NCBI GenBank assembly: GCA_009836625.1 | Contig: VXVC01000004.1 | Coordinates: 248,001 to 312,000, forward strand | Reading direction: 5' to 3' | Source of the DNA: Holophagales bacterium | Lineage (GTDB): Bacteria > Acidobacteriota > Thermoanaerobaculia > Multivoradales > Multivoraceae | DNA length: 64,000 nucleotides | Part shown: in pieces, positions 24,962 to 37,180 of the stretch | Layout: every line of letters begins with the position of its first letter | How positions within the stretch are numbered: the stretch's first letter is position 1 | Program-made: the position numbers and the translations under genes | The notes under the pieces: generated by a model | Seen by the model: only the letters and a program-made list of their open reading frames with translations | Told to the model about the DNA's origin: nothing | The model's database searches: none

Positions 24962-26482
24962 GTGGCTGAGAAGGACCGCGGCGTCGGTCCGCTTGCCGTC
25001 GCCGGGCTGATCGGAGCGCCCCTTCTCGCGGCGCTGGTCTACTTCGCGATCCCCGAAGCCGTCGTGGGCGCCGACGGCGAGGTCGTTTCCGGCCTCCCGG
25101 CCGCCGGCAGGGCGGTGGCCGCGGTCGGCGTCCTGATGGCGGCGCTCTGGCTCACCGAGGCGTTGCCGGTGCCGGCCACGGCGCTCATTCCGCTGGCGGC
25201 GATGCCGCTTCTGACCGGCGGCGAACTCGGCGTCCGGGAAGTCGCGGCACCCTACGCCCACCCGAACATCTATCTCTTCATGGGCGGCTTCATGATCGCC
25301 CTGGCCATGCAGACCTGGGGGCTGCACCGGCGTCTCGCGCTCCGCATCATCCTGCTGGTGGGGACCCACCCCCGTCGCGTCGTGCTCGGCTTCATGACCG
25401 CGAGCGCCGCCCTCAGCATGTGGATCTCGAACACGGCGACGACGGTCATGATGCTCCCCATCGCCCTCTCGGTCATCGCGCTCGTGAGGCGGCGCCTGGG
25501 CGAAGAGGCGCCGCCGCCCGGGCAGACCTTTCCGTTCGCTCTCTGCCTGCTGCTGGGCACGGCCTACGGCGCCTCGATCGGCGGCGTCGCGACGAAGATC
25601 GGCACCCCTCCGAACCTGGAGATGATGGCCTTCGTGAGCGACAACTACGGTCGGGAGATCACGTTCGCCCAATGGTTGCCGTTCGGCCTCGGCCTGAGTG
25701 TGCTGTTCCTGCCCCTGGCCTGGATCGTGCTGACGCGGGTCGCCTTCCCCCTGCGCATCCGCGAGGTGCCCGGGGGAGCGGAACTCATCCGCAGCGAACT
25801 ACGGAAGATGGGCCCGATGTCGGGACCGGAGAAGGGAGTGCTGGCCATCTTCGGCACGACCGCCGCGCTGTGGACGACGGGAACCTGGTTGGCGCGGCTG
25901 GAGATCGGTGGTGTCGCGCCCCTCTCGGGACTGACGGACTCGGGGATTGCGATCGCGGCTGCCCTGTGCCTGTTCGCGGCGCCCGTCGACCTGCGCCGCG
26001 GCGTCTTCCTGCTGAGTTGGAAGAAGGCGCTCGAAGCACCCTGGGGCATCCTGGTGCTCTTCGGCGGCGGTCTGAGCCTCGCGGCCTCCATCCGCGCCAC
26101 GGGGGTCGACCAGTTCATCGGCGGCCTGCTTCAGGTGCTCGAGGGGACGCCGGTGCTGATCCTGGTCCTGGGCGCGGCCGGGCTCCTCATCCTCCTCACG
26201 GAGGTGACGAGCAACACGGCGACGACGGTCACGTTCCTGCCGATCCTGGCGGCGACTGCTGCCGTCATCGACGTCGATCCGCTGCTGCTGATCGTTCCCG
26301 CCACGCTGGCAGCGAGCTGCGCCTTCATGATGCCGGTGGCGACGCCGCCGAACGCGATCGTCTTCGGCTCCGGGGAGATCACCATCCCGCAGATGGTCCG
26401 GGCGGGCGTGTGGCTGAACGTTATCGGCCTGGTGCTGATCGTGTTCTGGGTCTACGTCGCGGGCGGCCTGATCGGCGTCTGA
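24962..26482 (+). CDS. SLC13 (DASS) family anion permease
   Basis: Divalent-anion:Na+ symporter-type permease, 506 aa from GTG 24962. The two diagnostic SNT repeats are MWISNTATTVMMLPIA (about residue 155) and VTSNTATTVTFLPILA (about 418), each helping to form the anion and sodium sites, and about 11-12 hydrophobic segments are visible. ATPPNAIVFGSGEI near the C-terminus matches dicarboxylate transporters. The substrate (succinate, citrate or sulfate type) cannot be fixed. The 3' end faces the agmatinase-like gene with only 5 bases between stops. Confidence 0.9.
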   Translation: MAEKDRGVGPLAVAGLIGAPLLAALVYFAIPEAVVGADGEVVSGLPAAGRAVAAVGVLMAALWLTEALPVPATALIPLAAMPLLTGGELGVREVAAPYAHPNIYLFMGGFMIALAMQTWGLHRRLALRIILLVGTHPRRVVLGFMTASAALSMWISNTATTVMMLPIALSVIALVRRRLGEEAPPPGQTFPFALCLLLGTAYGASIGGVATKIGTPPNLEMMAFVSDNYGREITFAQWLPFGLGLSVLFLPLAWIVLTRVAFPLRIREVPGGAELIRSELRKMGPMSGPEKGVLAIFGTTAALWTTGTWLARLEIGGVAPLSGLTDSGIAIAAALCLFAAPVDLRRGVFLLSWKKALEAPWGILVLFGGGLSLAASIRATGVDQFIGGLLQVLEGTPVLILVLGAAGLLILLTEVTSNTATTVTFLPILAATAAVIDVDPLLLIVPATLAASCAFMMPVATPPNAIVFGSGEITIPQMVRAGVWLNVIGLVLIVFWVYVAGGLIGV

Positions 26483-26487
26483 TGGGC

Positions 26488-27375
26488 TCAGGTGCCGGGC
26501 ATGCCGGCCAGCTCCCGCCGGAAGCGGTAGCCGATGCACTTGTAGAGCAGCTTGGCGGCGGTGAAGTCGCTGGCGGGATTGTCCGGGATCGGCGCCAGTT
26601 CGACGACGTCCATCGCGATCACTCGCTTGCGGTCGAACAACCGGCGCAGCAGCGCCAGCGCCTGATACCAGGTGCCGCCCCCCGGCTCGGGCGTCCCGGT
26701 CGCCGGCAACACGGACGGATCGAAGAAGTCGAGGTCGAAGGTCAGATACACGGTGTCGGGAAGTGAAGCCAGGAGCCCCTCGAACAGGACTTCGAGTTCC
26801 GGCCGGGGAAGGGCGTCAAGCTGCTCAGCCCAGATGATCGGGAGGCCCTCGTTCGCTATCCGCGCGGCCTCCGGTCGGGTCAGCGAACGGATGCCGACGG
26901 CCAGCGTCGGCAGACCGAGATCCAGCACACGGCTCATGGCGCAGGCATGGTTCCAGGCGGTGCCGCCATAGGTCTGGCGAAGGTCCGCGTGGGCGTCGAA
27001 CTGGACGACTCCCAGATCCCGCTCGGTGGCGTCCCGCGCACCGCGCACCAGCGCCGGCGTCACCGTGTGCTCTCCGCCGACCGCCGCCAGGAACCGTCCG
27101 TCCCGGAGCGTGGCTTCGGCCGCGGCGCTGATGCGTCGCAGGACGGACTCGTCGCTGCCGCCTACGTCGACCGGCGGCAGCGTCTCGATGCCGATCTGAC
27201 ACGGCTCGGCGTCGAGTTCCTCGTCGTAGAGCTCGACGTAGTCCGACGCCACAAGGAGCGCGCCCGGTCCGTTCTCGGTGCCGCGCCCCCACGAGGTGGT
27301 CCGCTCGTAGGGAACGGGGAGCACCGCGGCGGCGGGTTCCCGGGCGGGCACGTCGAGTCTCAGAAACGGGGGCAT
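26488..27375 (-). CDS. Agmatinase / arginase family ureohydrolase
   Basis: Binuclear manganese hydrolase, probably agmatine to putrescine plus urea. 295 aa from ATG 27375 (MPPFLRLDVP). Metal ligands visible: GGEHTVT (His), FDAHADLR (Asp-x-His-x-Asp) and FDLDFFDP (Asp-x-Asp). The motif LPATGTPEPGG matches agmatinase-type enzymes (SpeB) better than arginase. No arginine decarboxylase lies in this window, so the exact guanidino substrate is an inference. Confidence 0.88.
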   Translation of the reverse strand: MPPFLRLDVPAREPAAAVLPVPYERTTSWGRGTENGPGALLVASDYVELYDEELDAEPCQIGIETLPPVDVGGSDESVLRRISAAAEATLRDGRFLAAVGGEHTVTPALVRGARDATERDLGVVQFDAHADLRQTYGGTAWNHACAMSRVLDLGLPTLAVGIRSLTRPEAARIANEGLPIIWAEQLDALPRPELEVLFEGLLASLPDTVYLTFDLDFFDPSVLPATGTPEPGGGTWYQALALLRRLFDRKRVIAMDVVELAPIPDNPASDFTAAKLLYKCIGYRFRRELAGMPGT

Positions 27376-27574
27376 GTCGGATCCGGCATGGCCGCGGCAC
27401 GCTAGCAGCCGACGCTGCGTAACAGCAGCGCTGGCATGGAACTGGCCGCCACTCGGTGCGCGGGTCTTCTGACCCGCTGCCGCCGCAGGCGGCCAGGAGT
27501 ACGCGCCGCGAAGCGGCTCCGCTTCGTACGCGAACTCCCGGGAGGCGCTTCCGTCAGTGTCGGCAGGAGGTTCG
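27376..27574. other. Hairpin-rich spacer between divergent agmatinase and radC
   Basis: No gene. It holds three strong hairpins: gcgggtc-ttct-gacccgc (27460-27477), ccgcc-gca-ggcgg (27480-27492) and cgaagcgg-ct-ccgcttcg (27509-27526). There is also a near-palindrome around GGATCC at the agmatinase start (27373-27390). The two divergent promoters must lie here, but I see no good hexamer pair. It could be an intergenic repeat or a structured leader. Confidence 0.5.
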
Positions 27575-28294
27575 ATGCGCGGAAACGACAGGCCGACCAC
27601 CACGCTCCGGGAAGTCCCATCCGAAGAACGTCCGCGGGAGCGACTGCTCGCCCACGGCGCCGGGGTCCTGAGCGACTGCGAGCTGATCGCCATCTTCCTG
27701 CGCACCGGTCACCGCGGCTGTTCCGTGGTCGACCTTGCGCGTGACCTGCTCTACGACGAGGGTCGGGGGCTTGGCGGACTGCCCGCGCTCGCTCTCCTGG
27801 TGGAACACGATCTGCCATCGCTGCGGCGAAAGGGCCTGGGGGACGCCAAGGCGGCCACCGTCCTGGCCGCGGTGGAGCTGGCCCGCAGGCTGGCGAAGGC
27901 CCAACTACCCGAGCGAAGGCCTCTGGGCAACGTCGCGGCGGTCGCCCGCTACCTCAATCTGCGCTACGCCCGGCTCGACCAGGAAGCGATGGGGGCAATC
28001 TACGTGGACGTCCGTGGCCGTATCATCTCCGAGCGCGAGCACTTCGTCGGTGGCCTCGACCGCGCTTCGGTGGAACCCAGGGCGGTGCTCAAGGAAGCGC
28101 TCCGCCTGGGCGCGACGGCGGTGGTCATCTTCCACAACCACCCCAGCGGCGATCCCGAGCCCAGCCCCGAGGACATTGCCTTCACCCGTCGCCTCAGCCG
28201 CGCCGCCGCCGCCGTCGGCATCGACCTCGTCGACCACCTCGTCCTCGCCGGCGGCCGGCGCTGGGTCTCTCTACGCGAGCGCCGGCTCCTGTAG
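27575..28294 (+). CDS. radC: RadC family protein (JAB/MPN domain)
   Basis: 239 aa from ATG 27575, which has aggagg about 5 bases upstream; the earlier GTG at 27557 lacks one. N-terminal helix-hairpin-helix-like domain (about residues 20-100) and a C-terminal JAB1/MPN metalloprotease-like domain with the zinc motif HNHPSGDPEPSPED (about 187-200). Despite its name, RadC is not needed for DNA repair in E. coli and its activity is unsettled. Ten bases before larC. Confidence 0.93.
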   Translation: MRGNDRPTTTLREVPSEERPRERLLAHGAGVLSDCELIAIFLRTGHRGCSVVDLARDLLYDEGRGLGGLPALALLVEHDLPSLRRKGLGDAKAATVLAAVELARRLAKAQLPERRPLGNVAAVARYLNLRYARLDQEAMGAIYVDVRGRIISEREHFVGGLDRASVEPRAVLKEALRLGATAVVIFHNHPSGDPEPSPEDIAFTRRLSRAAAAVGIDLVDHLVLAGGRRWVSLRERRLL

Positions 28295-28304
28295 GGTGCC
28301 TCCC

Positions 28305-29519
28305 ATGGCGGACGGGTCTGTTCACCTGCATCTGGATTGCGCGAGCGGAGTCTCCGGAGACATGTTCCTGGGGGCGTGTCTGGACCTCGGCCTGCCGGTG
28401 TCGCTGCTCGAGGAGATGGTGGAGCGGTTGGGTCTGGATGGGGTCGAGCTACGGGTGGAGCGGGCGAAGCGGGGCGGTCTGGCCGGGGTTCGGTTCTCCG
28501 TCCTTCGGGATGGGCAGCCGGTCGAGGGGAAAGGTAGTGAGGGCGCTTCGCATCGGCGGTTATCGACCATCCTGCGCATGATCGGGGAGAGCGGTCTCGG
28601 CGACGGTGTCGTCGAGCGTGCTTCGGCCCTGTTCCGGCGACTGGGGGAGGCGGAGGCTCAGGTCCACGGCGTTGGCCTGGAGGAGGTCCACTTCCACGAA
28701 GTGGGCGCCGACGACTCGATCGTCGACCTGGTGGGCGCGGCGGTCGCGCTTGAGCACCTCGACCCGGCCCGGGTTTCCTCGTCGGCTGTCGTCGTGGGGA
28801 GCGGCACCGTCTCGACGCGACACGGCGTGATGCCGGTCCCCGCGCCCGCAACCGGTCTGCTGCTGGAGGGCATTCCGATCACTTCCGGCGGGGCCTCCGG
28901 CGAGCTCACGACACCCACCGGCGCCGTCATCGTGAGGGAGTTCGTCGCAGAGTTCGAGCCGTCCGCGACAGCAGCTCCGCGACGAATCGAGGGCTACGGG
29001 ATCGGTCTGGGCAGCCGGGAGCTGGCCGATCGCCCCAACGCACTGCGGCTTCAGCGGGCAAGGCCTCTGGAGCTTGCCGAGAGTTCATGGCGCCAGGTCG
29101 CCGTGCTCGAGTGTCAGCTCGACGATGTGACCGGCGAGGCAGTCGGTCATGCCGTCGAGTCGCTCCTCGGAGCCGGCGCCCTGGACGTCTTCGCGACCGC
29201 CGTACAGATGAAGAAGTCCCGGCCCGGCGTGGCGATCACGGTGATCTCCCGCCCGGAGCAGTCCTCGGAGCTAGCGGAGCGCCTCCTCCTCGAGACCGGC
29301 TCTTTGGGCTGCCGCCGCACCGTCGTCGATCGCCTGGAAGCGGAACGCTCGATCTTCATTGTCCCGACGCCATTCGGCGACGTGAAGGTGAAGCGAGCCA
29401 GCGTCGCCGGCCGGTCCCTCGGCGCGGCCCCCGAGTACGAAGATGTCCGCCGAATCGCCCGCGAACAGGGAGTCCCCTTCCGCGACGTCTACCGCGCCGC
29501 CCTCCGCGCCGCGGACTGA
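28305..29519 (+). CDS. larC: Nickel pincer cofactor cyclometallase LarC
   Basis: Inserts nickel into the pyridinium-dithiocarboxylate pincer nucleotide used by lactate racemase and related enzymes (CTP-dependent). 404 aa in one open frame from ATG 28305; in some species it is made by programmed frameshift. Typical motifs: LHLDCASGVSGDMFLGA at the start, VHFHEVGADDSIVD (about residue 128), TPTGAVI, and ECQLDDVTGEAVG. LarB, LarE and a LarA-type enzyme are not in this window. Confidence 0.93.
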   Translation: MADGSVHLHLDCASGVSGDMFLGACLDLGLPVSLLEEMVERLGLDGVELRVERAKRGGLAGVRFSVLRDGQPVEGKGSEGASHRRLSTILRMIGESGLGDGVVERASALFRRLGEAEAQVHGVGLEEVHFHEVGADDSIVDLVGAAVALEHLDPARVSSSAVVVGSGTVSTRHGVMPVPAPATGLLLEGIPITSGGASGELTTPTGAVIVREFVAEFEPSATAAPRRIEGYGIGLGSRELADRPNALRLQRARPLELAESSWRQVAVLECQLDDVTGEAVGHAVESLLGAGALDVFATAVQMKKSRPGVAITVISRPEQSSELAERLLLETGSLGCRRTVVDRLEAERSIFIVPTPFGDVKVKRASVAGRSLGAAPEYEDVRRIAREQGVPFRDVYRAALRAAD

Positions 29520-29528
29520 CACCAACCG

Positions 29529-29551
29529 CCTTCGTCGGCCGGCCGACAAGG
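29529..29551. terminator. Palindrome between convergent larC and pnp, possible bidirectional terminator
   Basis: Centred on gtcggccggccgac (29534-29547) with partly paired flanks, in the 68 bases between two converging genes. No clear T-run on either strand, so termination is only suggested by location. Confidence 0.3.
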
Positions 29552-29587
29552 CCATCGCGACGCCCTAAGCCGCGGACGGCCTGTCGC

Positions 29588-31864
<2,277 letters not shown>

Positions 31865-32038
31865 GGTTTTGTCTGTACTTCCTTCTCTGTGTTTGCGTCG
31901 CCGGTTGTCTGCCGGCGGGTTCATGTCGCAGGCTTGCGCGTGGAACGCGCGGGTGGTGTCCACTCCGCCGAATCGGCGGCCAAGCCGGTCGTTCTCCGGG
32001 TTGCGAGGCCGTTCAGGGCCCCGCGCCCGTCGCAGGGG
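31865..32038 (-). other. rpsO-pnp spacer with hairpins
   Basis: 174 bases without a gene. On the minus strand it contains ccgccg-att-cggcgg (around 31969-31983), gcgcg-ttcca-cgcgc and other short stems, and a GAAGGAAG purine run about 12 bases before the pnp ATG. In E. coli the same spacer is an RNase III and autoregulation site for pnp; a similar role here is inference. Confidence 0.4.
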
Positions 32039-32308
32039 CTACCTGCGGATGCCGAGGCGCTCGATCGTCGTCCGGTAGCGGTCGAAGCTCTGGTCGCGCA
32101 GGTAGCCGAGCAGCCGCCGGCGGCGTCCGACCAGCTTCAACAGGCCGCGCCGGCCGTGGTGGTCGTGTTTGTGGACCTTAAAGTGCTCGGTGAGCTCGTT
32201 GATGCGGTTCGTCAGCAGCGCGACCTGGACCTCGGGCGAACCCGTGTCCGTCTCGTGGAGACGGTAGTCACGGATGATCTGGTCCTTCACTTCGGTTGTC
32301 TGTGGCAC
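32039..32308 (-). CDS. rpsO: 30S ribosomal protein S15
   Basis: Primary 16S rRNA-binding protein of the 30S platform. 89 aa, full length, with the family signature [21 protein letters not shown] and [21 protein letters not shown] possible -10 (TACACT on the minus strand, 32413-32418) in the 121-base gap after truB might give it an extra promoter, but the -35 is poor. Upstream of pnp as usual. Confidence 0.98.
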   Translation of the reverse strand: MPQTTEVKDQIIRDYRLHETDTGSPEVQVALLTNRINELTEHFKVHKHDHHGRRGLLKLVGRRRRLLGYLRDQSFDRYRTTIERLGIRR

Positions 32309-32429
32309 GCTCTGATTCCTCGCTGACTCTGCTTGTTCCGTTCCGCTGGTTCTTTCTCAGTGTCGCTTTCTTGCGGTTTCCTTCGTCGTTCCCAGGTTCT
32401 TTCGCGGCGCGGAGTGTAGCACGGGGTTC

Positions 32430-33377
32430 CTAGCGGAAGACGATCTTCGGCTGCACCACCGCCAGACCCCGGTCGCCGATGCGCTCCGACACCATCGCCA
32501 CCGCGAGGAACCGGCCGCGGCCGTCCGTGAGTTGGACCCAATCCCCCTCGCCGGCCTCGATGCCCGGCGCCAGCACGGTCTGACCGTGGGTGACGCGGCG
32601 CTCCTGGGTCGCATCCATCGCGGCGCTGGGGAAGGGGAGCGGGATCTCGTCGAACGGCACCCAGGCCGAGCCGAGTTCGGTCACCTCCAACGGTTCCGCG
32701 CCGCGAGCGACACCCTCGAGCCGCTCCGAGTCGACTGCCCGCTGCACCTCGAACGAGCCGATCCGGAGCCGCCTGAGCGTCGCCAGGTGGCCGCCGCAGC
32801 CGAGACGCTCGCCGAGGTCGTGGGCCAGCGACCGGGCGTAGGCGCCGGTGGAGCAGCTCAGACGGAACGCGATCCGGTCGGAGCCGGGGTCGCCGAACGC
32901 GCCGCACGGCCCGAACTCGTAGATCTCCACGTCCTTGCCCTGGCGCTCGAAGTCCTCGCCCCGGCGCGCGAGTTCGTAGTACTTCCGACCACCGATCTTC
33001 TTGGCGGAGTAGGGCGGCGGCAACTGGTGTTGTGGTCCCTCGAATTCCCCCATCGCGCTGGCGACGTCGGCCACCGTCAGTTCGGCGGTCGAGCCCTCGA
33101 ACGTGACCTCGCCGGCGGCGTCGTACGTATCGGTGGCCGCGCCGAGCTGGATTTCGCCTTCATAGACCTTCGGCGCCTGGATAAGAAAACGGGTAAGCCG
33201 CGTGCCGCGACCCACAGTCAATAGGAGCAGGCCGGTGGCATTGGGGTCGAGGGTGCCGCAATGTCCGATCTTCCGCTCGCCGAGCGCCCGCCGCGCGATG
33301 CGGACGACGTCATGCGACGTGCCGCCGGGCCGCTTGTCGACGAGGAGCAGGCCGTGGCGTTCGCTACCGGAAGTCAC
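32430..33377 (-). CDS. truB: tRNA pseudouridine-55 synthase
   Basis: Makes pseudouridine 55 in the T-loop of tRNAs. 315 aa. The catalytic aspartate is in HCGTLDPNATGLL (about residue 44), followed by KVYEGEIQLGAATDTYDAAGE and RRGEDFERQGK. The C-terminal part (about 240-315) forms a PUA-like domain. Overlaps nrnA by 4 bases, in the classical infB-rbfA-nrnA-truB-rpsO order. Confidence 0.97.
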   Translation of the reverse strand: MTSGSERHGLLLVDKRPGGTSHDVVRIARRALGERKIGHCGTLDPNATGLLLLTVGRGTRLTRFLIQAPKVYEGEIQLGAATDTYDAAGEVTFEGSTAELTVADVASAMGEFEGPQHQLPPPYSAKKIGGRKYYELARRGEDFERQGKDVEIYEFGPCGAFGDPGSDRIAFRLSCSTGAYARSLAHDLGERLGCGGHLATLRRLRIGSFEVQRAVDSERLEGVARGAEPLEVTELGSAWVPFDEIPLPFPSAAMDATQERRVTHGQTVLAPGIEAGEGDWVQLTDGRGRFLAVAMVSERIGDRGLAVVQPKIVFR

Positions 33378-34369
33378 CGCGCCGCCTCCACGGCGGTCGC
33401 GAGTTCGGCGATTACGGTCTGCTCGTCTTCCCGGCTCGCGACCAGACAGCCGGCGGCGTTGCGGTGGCCGCCGCCGCCCCGCCGGGCCGCGATGGCGCCC
33501 ACGTCGATCCGGCCACGGCTCCTGAGCGACACCTTGACGTCTCCTTCCGGTCGCTCGCGGAAGAGGGCGACGGCCTCGACTTCCCGGATCGCGCGTGGGT
33601 GATCGATCAGGCCCTCGGAGTCCGTCTGGCGGGCGCCGGCGCGCTCGAACATCGAAAGCTCCAGGCGCACGCTGGCGATCCGTTCGTCACAGTGGAGCTC
33701 CAGCGTGCCGAGCATTTCCGCCAGCAGCCGCACCGCTCCCGGGGACTGCGACTCGTAGACCCAGGTCGCGACCCGCTCGGGCCGCGCGCCGTATCGGACG
33801 AGCTCGGCCGCCGCCTCGAAGGCCCGGGGCGTCGCGTTCGAGAAGCGGAAACTCCCGGTGTCCGTCGACAGGCCGAGATACAGCGCCGTGGCGGTCGGTT
33901 CGTCGATCTCGAGATCGAGCGCCTTCGCCAGGCGCAGGACCATCTCGGCCACTGCCGGCGCTTCGGTGTCGACCCAGTTGGCCCGACCGTAGAGCTCGTT
34001 GCCCAGGTGGTGGTCGATGTTCAGGATGGGGAGGAGACTCAGCGCGTCTTCCAGGCCGGTACGGTCGAGTCGCGGGCATTCGAGCGGCACGGCGAAGTCG
34101 AACCGGTCCGGGAAGCCGGCCGGCGGCTTCCGACCGACGTGAATCGGCAAGTCCGCGGTGACTCCGGCGTAAGTGTCCGGGGCCGGATCCGCGTTCCAGA
34201 TCGTGGCGGTTCTGCCCGCCTTGCGCAGGAGGCGAGCGAGCGCCACCTCGGAGCCGATCGCGTCGCCGTCCGGGTGGGCGTGGCTCGAGAGCAGGAAGCG
34301 CCGGCCGGAGCGGAACGCCTCGATCAGGTCGCGGGGAACGGTGCCGCCGGTGCCGTCCGGTGAGTTCAC
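33374..34369 (-). CDS. nrnA: DHH-family oligoribonuclease / pAp phosphatase (NrnA-like)
   Basis: Degrades nanoRNA and 3'-phosphoadenosine 5'-phosphate. 331 aa from GTG 34369, overlapping the rbfA stop; longer upstream frames are shadows of rbfA and infB. Metal motifs: SSHAHPDGDAIGSE near the N-terminus, ILNIDHHLGNE (the DHH), and in the DHHA1 domain RGGGGHRNAAG. Its place between rbfA and truB is characteristic of NrnA in many phyla. Confidence 0.93.
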   Translation of the reverse strand: MNSPDGTGGTVPRDLIEAFRSGRRFLLSSHAHPDGDAIGSEVALARLLRKAGRTATIWNADPAPDTYAGVTADLPIHVGRKPPAGFPDRFDFAVPLECPRLDRTGLEDALSLLPILNIDHHLGNELYGRANWVDTEAPAVAEMVLRLAKALDLEIDEPTATALYLGLSTDTGSFRFSNATPRAFEAAAELVRYGARPERVATWVYESQSPGAVRLLAEMLGTLELHCDERIASVRLELSMFERAGARQTDSEGLIDHPRAIREVEAVALFRERPEGDVKVSLRSRGRIDVGAIAARRGGGGHRNAAGCLVASREDEQTVIAELATAVEAAR

Positions 34370-34701
34370 AGCTCGCTCAGAATCTGGTCGATGCGTTCGG
34401 CGTGTTCGGCGCCGCGATAGAGCTCGAAGTGGAGTTCCGGAGTCCGGCGGAGGCGCAGGCGGCGACCGAGACGTCCGCGGATGAATCCGGCCGCCCGGCA
34501 GACCGCCCGGATCGCCGCCTGCCGTTCCTGGTCGTCGCCGAGCACGGAGAGGCGGACGCGCGCGTGAGCGCGGTCGGCGCTGAGGGTGAGATCGGCGATG
34601 CTCGCGAGCGCCGCCCGGGGGTCCTGGACCTCCCTTCGCAGGATGTCCGTCAACTCCCGGCGCAGCAGGTCGCGTGCGCGGGCCTGGGATACGGATGTCA
34701 C
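34366..34701 (-). CDS. rbfA: Ribosome-binding factor A
   Basis: 16S rRNA maturation factor with a KH-like fold. 111 aa. Seen: ARDLLRRELTDILRREVQDPR, LTLSADRAHARVRLSVLG, and the C-terminal RTPELHFELYRGAEHAERIDQIL. Six bases downstream of infB and overlapping nrnA. Confidence 0.95.
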   Translation of the reverse strand: MTSVSQARARDLLRRELTDILRREVQDPRAALASIADLTLSADRAHARVRLSVLGDDQERQAAIRAVCRAAGFIRGRLGRRLRLRRTPELHFELYRGAEHAERIDQILSEL

Positions 34702-34707
34702 CGGGCG

Positions 34708-37122
34708 CTAGAGTGTCGGCGCGACGGCTTCGTGGTCGAACGCTTCGATCAGGTCGCCGGGCTTGACGTCCTGGAAACGGTCGATGCCGATGCCGCAGTC
34801 GAAGCCGCTCCGCACTTCCGCCGTGTCGTCCTTGAAGCGTCGCAGCGAGCCGATCCGGCCCTCGTGGACGACGACGCTGTCCCGGACCAGGCGAATCTGC
34901 GAGTTGCGCGCGATGACGCCGGCGATCACGTGGCAACCGGCGATCATGCCGACCTTCGGCACCTTGAAGATCTCGCGCACCTCCGCCCGTCCGCGGGAGA
35001 CCTCGCGGTAGGTGGGCTCGAGCAGTCCCGTCATCGCCGCGATCAACTCGTCCGTCAGTTCGTAGATGACCGTGTGCAGCCGCACGTCGACCTCTTCCTT
35101 GGCGGCGAGCTCCGTGGCGCTGCGTTCCGGTCGAACGTTGAAGCCATAGATGATCGCGCCGGCGGCGGAGGCCAGGAGGACGTCGTGGGTGGTCACGGCG
35201 CCGACTGCGGAGCGGATCACCCGAACCTTGACCTTCTCGGTGGACAGCTTCTGCAGGGTCTCGCGCAGCACCTCGACCGAGCCCTGGACGTCGGCCTTCA
35301 GGATGACGGGCAGCTCCTTGACCTCGCCCTCCTTCAGGCTCGCGAACAGGCTCTCCAGGGAGACGCCGCCGGTGGTCGGCGCCAGGTCCATGCGGCGCTT
35401 CTCCTCACTGCGGAACTCGGCGATGGACCGCGCGCGCGCTTCCTGAGCCGTAGCCTGGAACGGATCGCCGGCTTCCGGCAGCTCGTTGAATCCCGAAACC
35501 TCGACCGGTGTGGACGGAGGCGCGTCGGTCACGCGCTTGCCCAGATCGTTCATCAGCGACCGTACGCGACCCCAGGTCGACCCGCAGACGAAAACGTCGC
35601 CGACGCGCAGGGTGCCGTCCTGGACGAGGATCGTCGCGACCGAGCCGCGACCCGTCTCCTTGCTCGCTTCGATCACCACGCCCTGACCCTGCAGTTCCGG
35701 GCTGGAGCGGAGTTCGGCGACCTCAGCCGTGAGATTGATCATCTCGAGCAGATCGTCGATCCCGTCTCCCTTGATTGCGGAGACGGGCACTGCGATCACG
35801 TCGCCGCCCCAGTCCTCGGTCACCAGGTCGCGGTCCGCCAGTTGCTGTTTGACCCGGTCGACATTGGCGTTTGGCCGGTCGATCTTGTTGATGGCGACCA
35901 GGATCGGCACGGCCGCGGCCCGGGCGTGGTCGAGCGCTTCGAGGGTCTGCGGCATCACGCCGTCGTCCGCGGCGACGACGAGGATGACGATGTCCGTGAC
36001 CTGCGCCCCGCGGGCCCGCAGTTGAGTGAACGCCTCGTGCCCGGGCGTGTCCAGGAAGGTGATGCGGCCGCCGTTGTGCGCGACCTGGTAGGCCGCGATG
36101 TGCTGCGTGATGCCGCCGAACTCGCCTTCCGTGAGCCGGGACTTGCGGATCGCGTCGAGCAGCGACGTTTTGCCGTGGTCGACGTGGCCCATGATCGTGA
36201 CGATCGGAGGACGTTCGACCCGGGTCGGCCCATCGGCCTCGGCGCGGCTCGCTTCCAGTTCCTCTTCCTGCTCGAGCTGGATCTCCTCCTCGAAGGAGAC
36301 GATCAGGGCCTCGAAGCCCATCTGTTCCGCGAGCTCCACCGCGAGCTCAGGCTCCAGCAGATGGTTCACCGTCGCCATCAGGCCCCGGTCGAACAGCATC
36401 TTCAGCAGGTCCTTCGCCTTGACACCCATCTTCTCGGCCAGGTCGCGCACCTGCAACCCCTCCGAGATGGTGATCGTGCCCCGCTGGCTGGCGTCATCGA
36501 CCGTGACCTCGCCGGCCTTCAGCCGGTCTTCCTGGCGCTCGCGGCGAGTGCGCAGATCGACCTGGGGCGGCGCGGGCTCAGGTTGGGAGCGGGCCTCGAT
36601 CGCCGGTGACATCTCCGCCGCTGGCGGCGCCTGCACCGTCTCCGCCGCCGGTGCGGAGTCGGGTTCGGCCTTCGGAGTTCCGGCCGGCGCCGCGGGGGGC
36701 GCCTCGGCGGTCTCGGCGGGCGCTCGCGCAGCCGCCGCGGCTTCTTCCGCGGCAATCTCCTTCGCCGCGACCTCCTCCGGAGTAAGCGGTTTCGGCTTCG
36801 TTTCCGTAGGCGTCAGGGTGCGGATCGTCTGCTTGTGGACGATCGAACGACGTCGGTTCGGCCGCATCGGTCCGGCGGGCGGCCGGAGGCTCGAGATGGG
36901 CCGTCGCCGGGGCGCCGCCGGCGGCGCCGCACGGTCGCGGAGAATCACCTCCCGCTGGGGTCCGGCGATCTTCTTGCCCTCGAGCAGGGCCTTGATGATG
37001 TCCGTGTCGATCATCGCGTCTTCTCCCTCGACGCGCACACCGATCGACCGGAACTTGAACAGCAAGTCCTGCTCGGCCACGTTCATCCGCTTGGCCAGGT
37101 CCTGCAGCCGGATTTTGCCCAT
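34708..37122 (-). CDS. infB: Translation initiation factor IF-2
   Basis: GTPase that brings initiator tRNA to the 30S subunit. 804 aa. An N-terminal IF2N subdomain (1-50) and a second copy (about 220-270: [20 protein letters not shown]) are separated by a Pro/Ala/Glu-rich linker. GTPase motifs: [14 protein letters not shown] (about 318), [25 protein letters not shown]. Domains II-IV follow, ending in [20 protein letters not shown]. Within the nusA operon. Confidence 0.98.
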   Translation of the reverse strand: MGKIRLQDLAKRMNVAEQDLLFKFRSIGVRVEGEDAMIDTDIIKALLEGKKIAGPQREVILRDRAAPPAAPRRRPISSLRPPAGPMRPNRRRSIVHKQTIRTLTPTETKPKPLTPEEVAAKEIAAEEAAAAARAPAETAEAPPAAPAGTPKAEPDSAPAAETVQAPPAAEMSPAIEARSQPEPAPPQVDLRTRRERQEDRLKAGEVTVDDASQRGTITISEGLQVRDLAEKMGVKAKDLLKMLFDRGLMATVNHLLEPELAVELAEQMGFEALIVSFEEEIQLEQEEELEASRAEADGPTRVERPPIVTIMGHVDHGKTSLLDAIRKSRLTEGEFGGITQHIAAYQVAHNGGRITFLDTPGHEAFTQLRARGAQVTDIVILVVAADDGVMPQTLEALDHARAAAVPILVAINKIDRPNANVDRVKQQLADRDLVTEDWGGDVIAVPVSAIKGDGIDDLLEMINLTAEVAELRSSPELQGQGVVIEASKETGRGSVATILVQDGTLRVGDVFVCGSTWGRVRSLMNDLGKRVTDAPPSTPVEVSGFNELPEAGDPFQATAQEARARSIAEFRSEEKRRMDLAPTTGGVSLESLFASLKEGEVKELPVILKADVQGSVEVLRETLQKLSTEKVKVRVIRSAVGAVTTHDVLLASAAGAIIYGFNVRPERSATELAAKEEVDVRLHTVIYELTDELIAAMTGLLEPTYREVSRGRAEVREIFKVPKVGMIAGCHVIAGVIARNSQIRLVRDSVVVHEGRIGSLRRFKDDTAEVRSGFDCGIGIDRFQDVKPGDLIEAFDHEAVAPTL

Positions 37123-37180
37123 GAAGTCCTTGGTCCCCTCAGTTCTCTATTGACCCGCTCGTCCTGCCCCGGGCGAGCCC

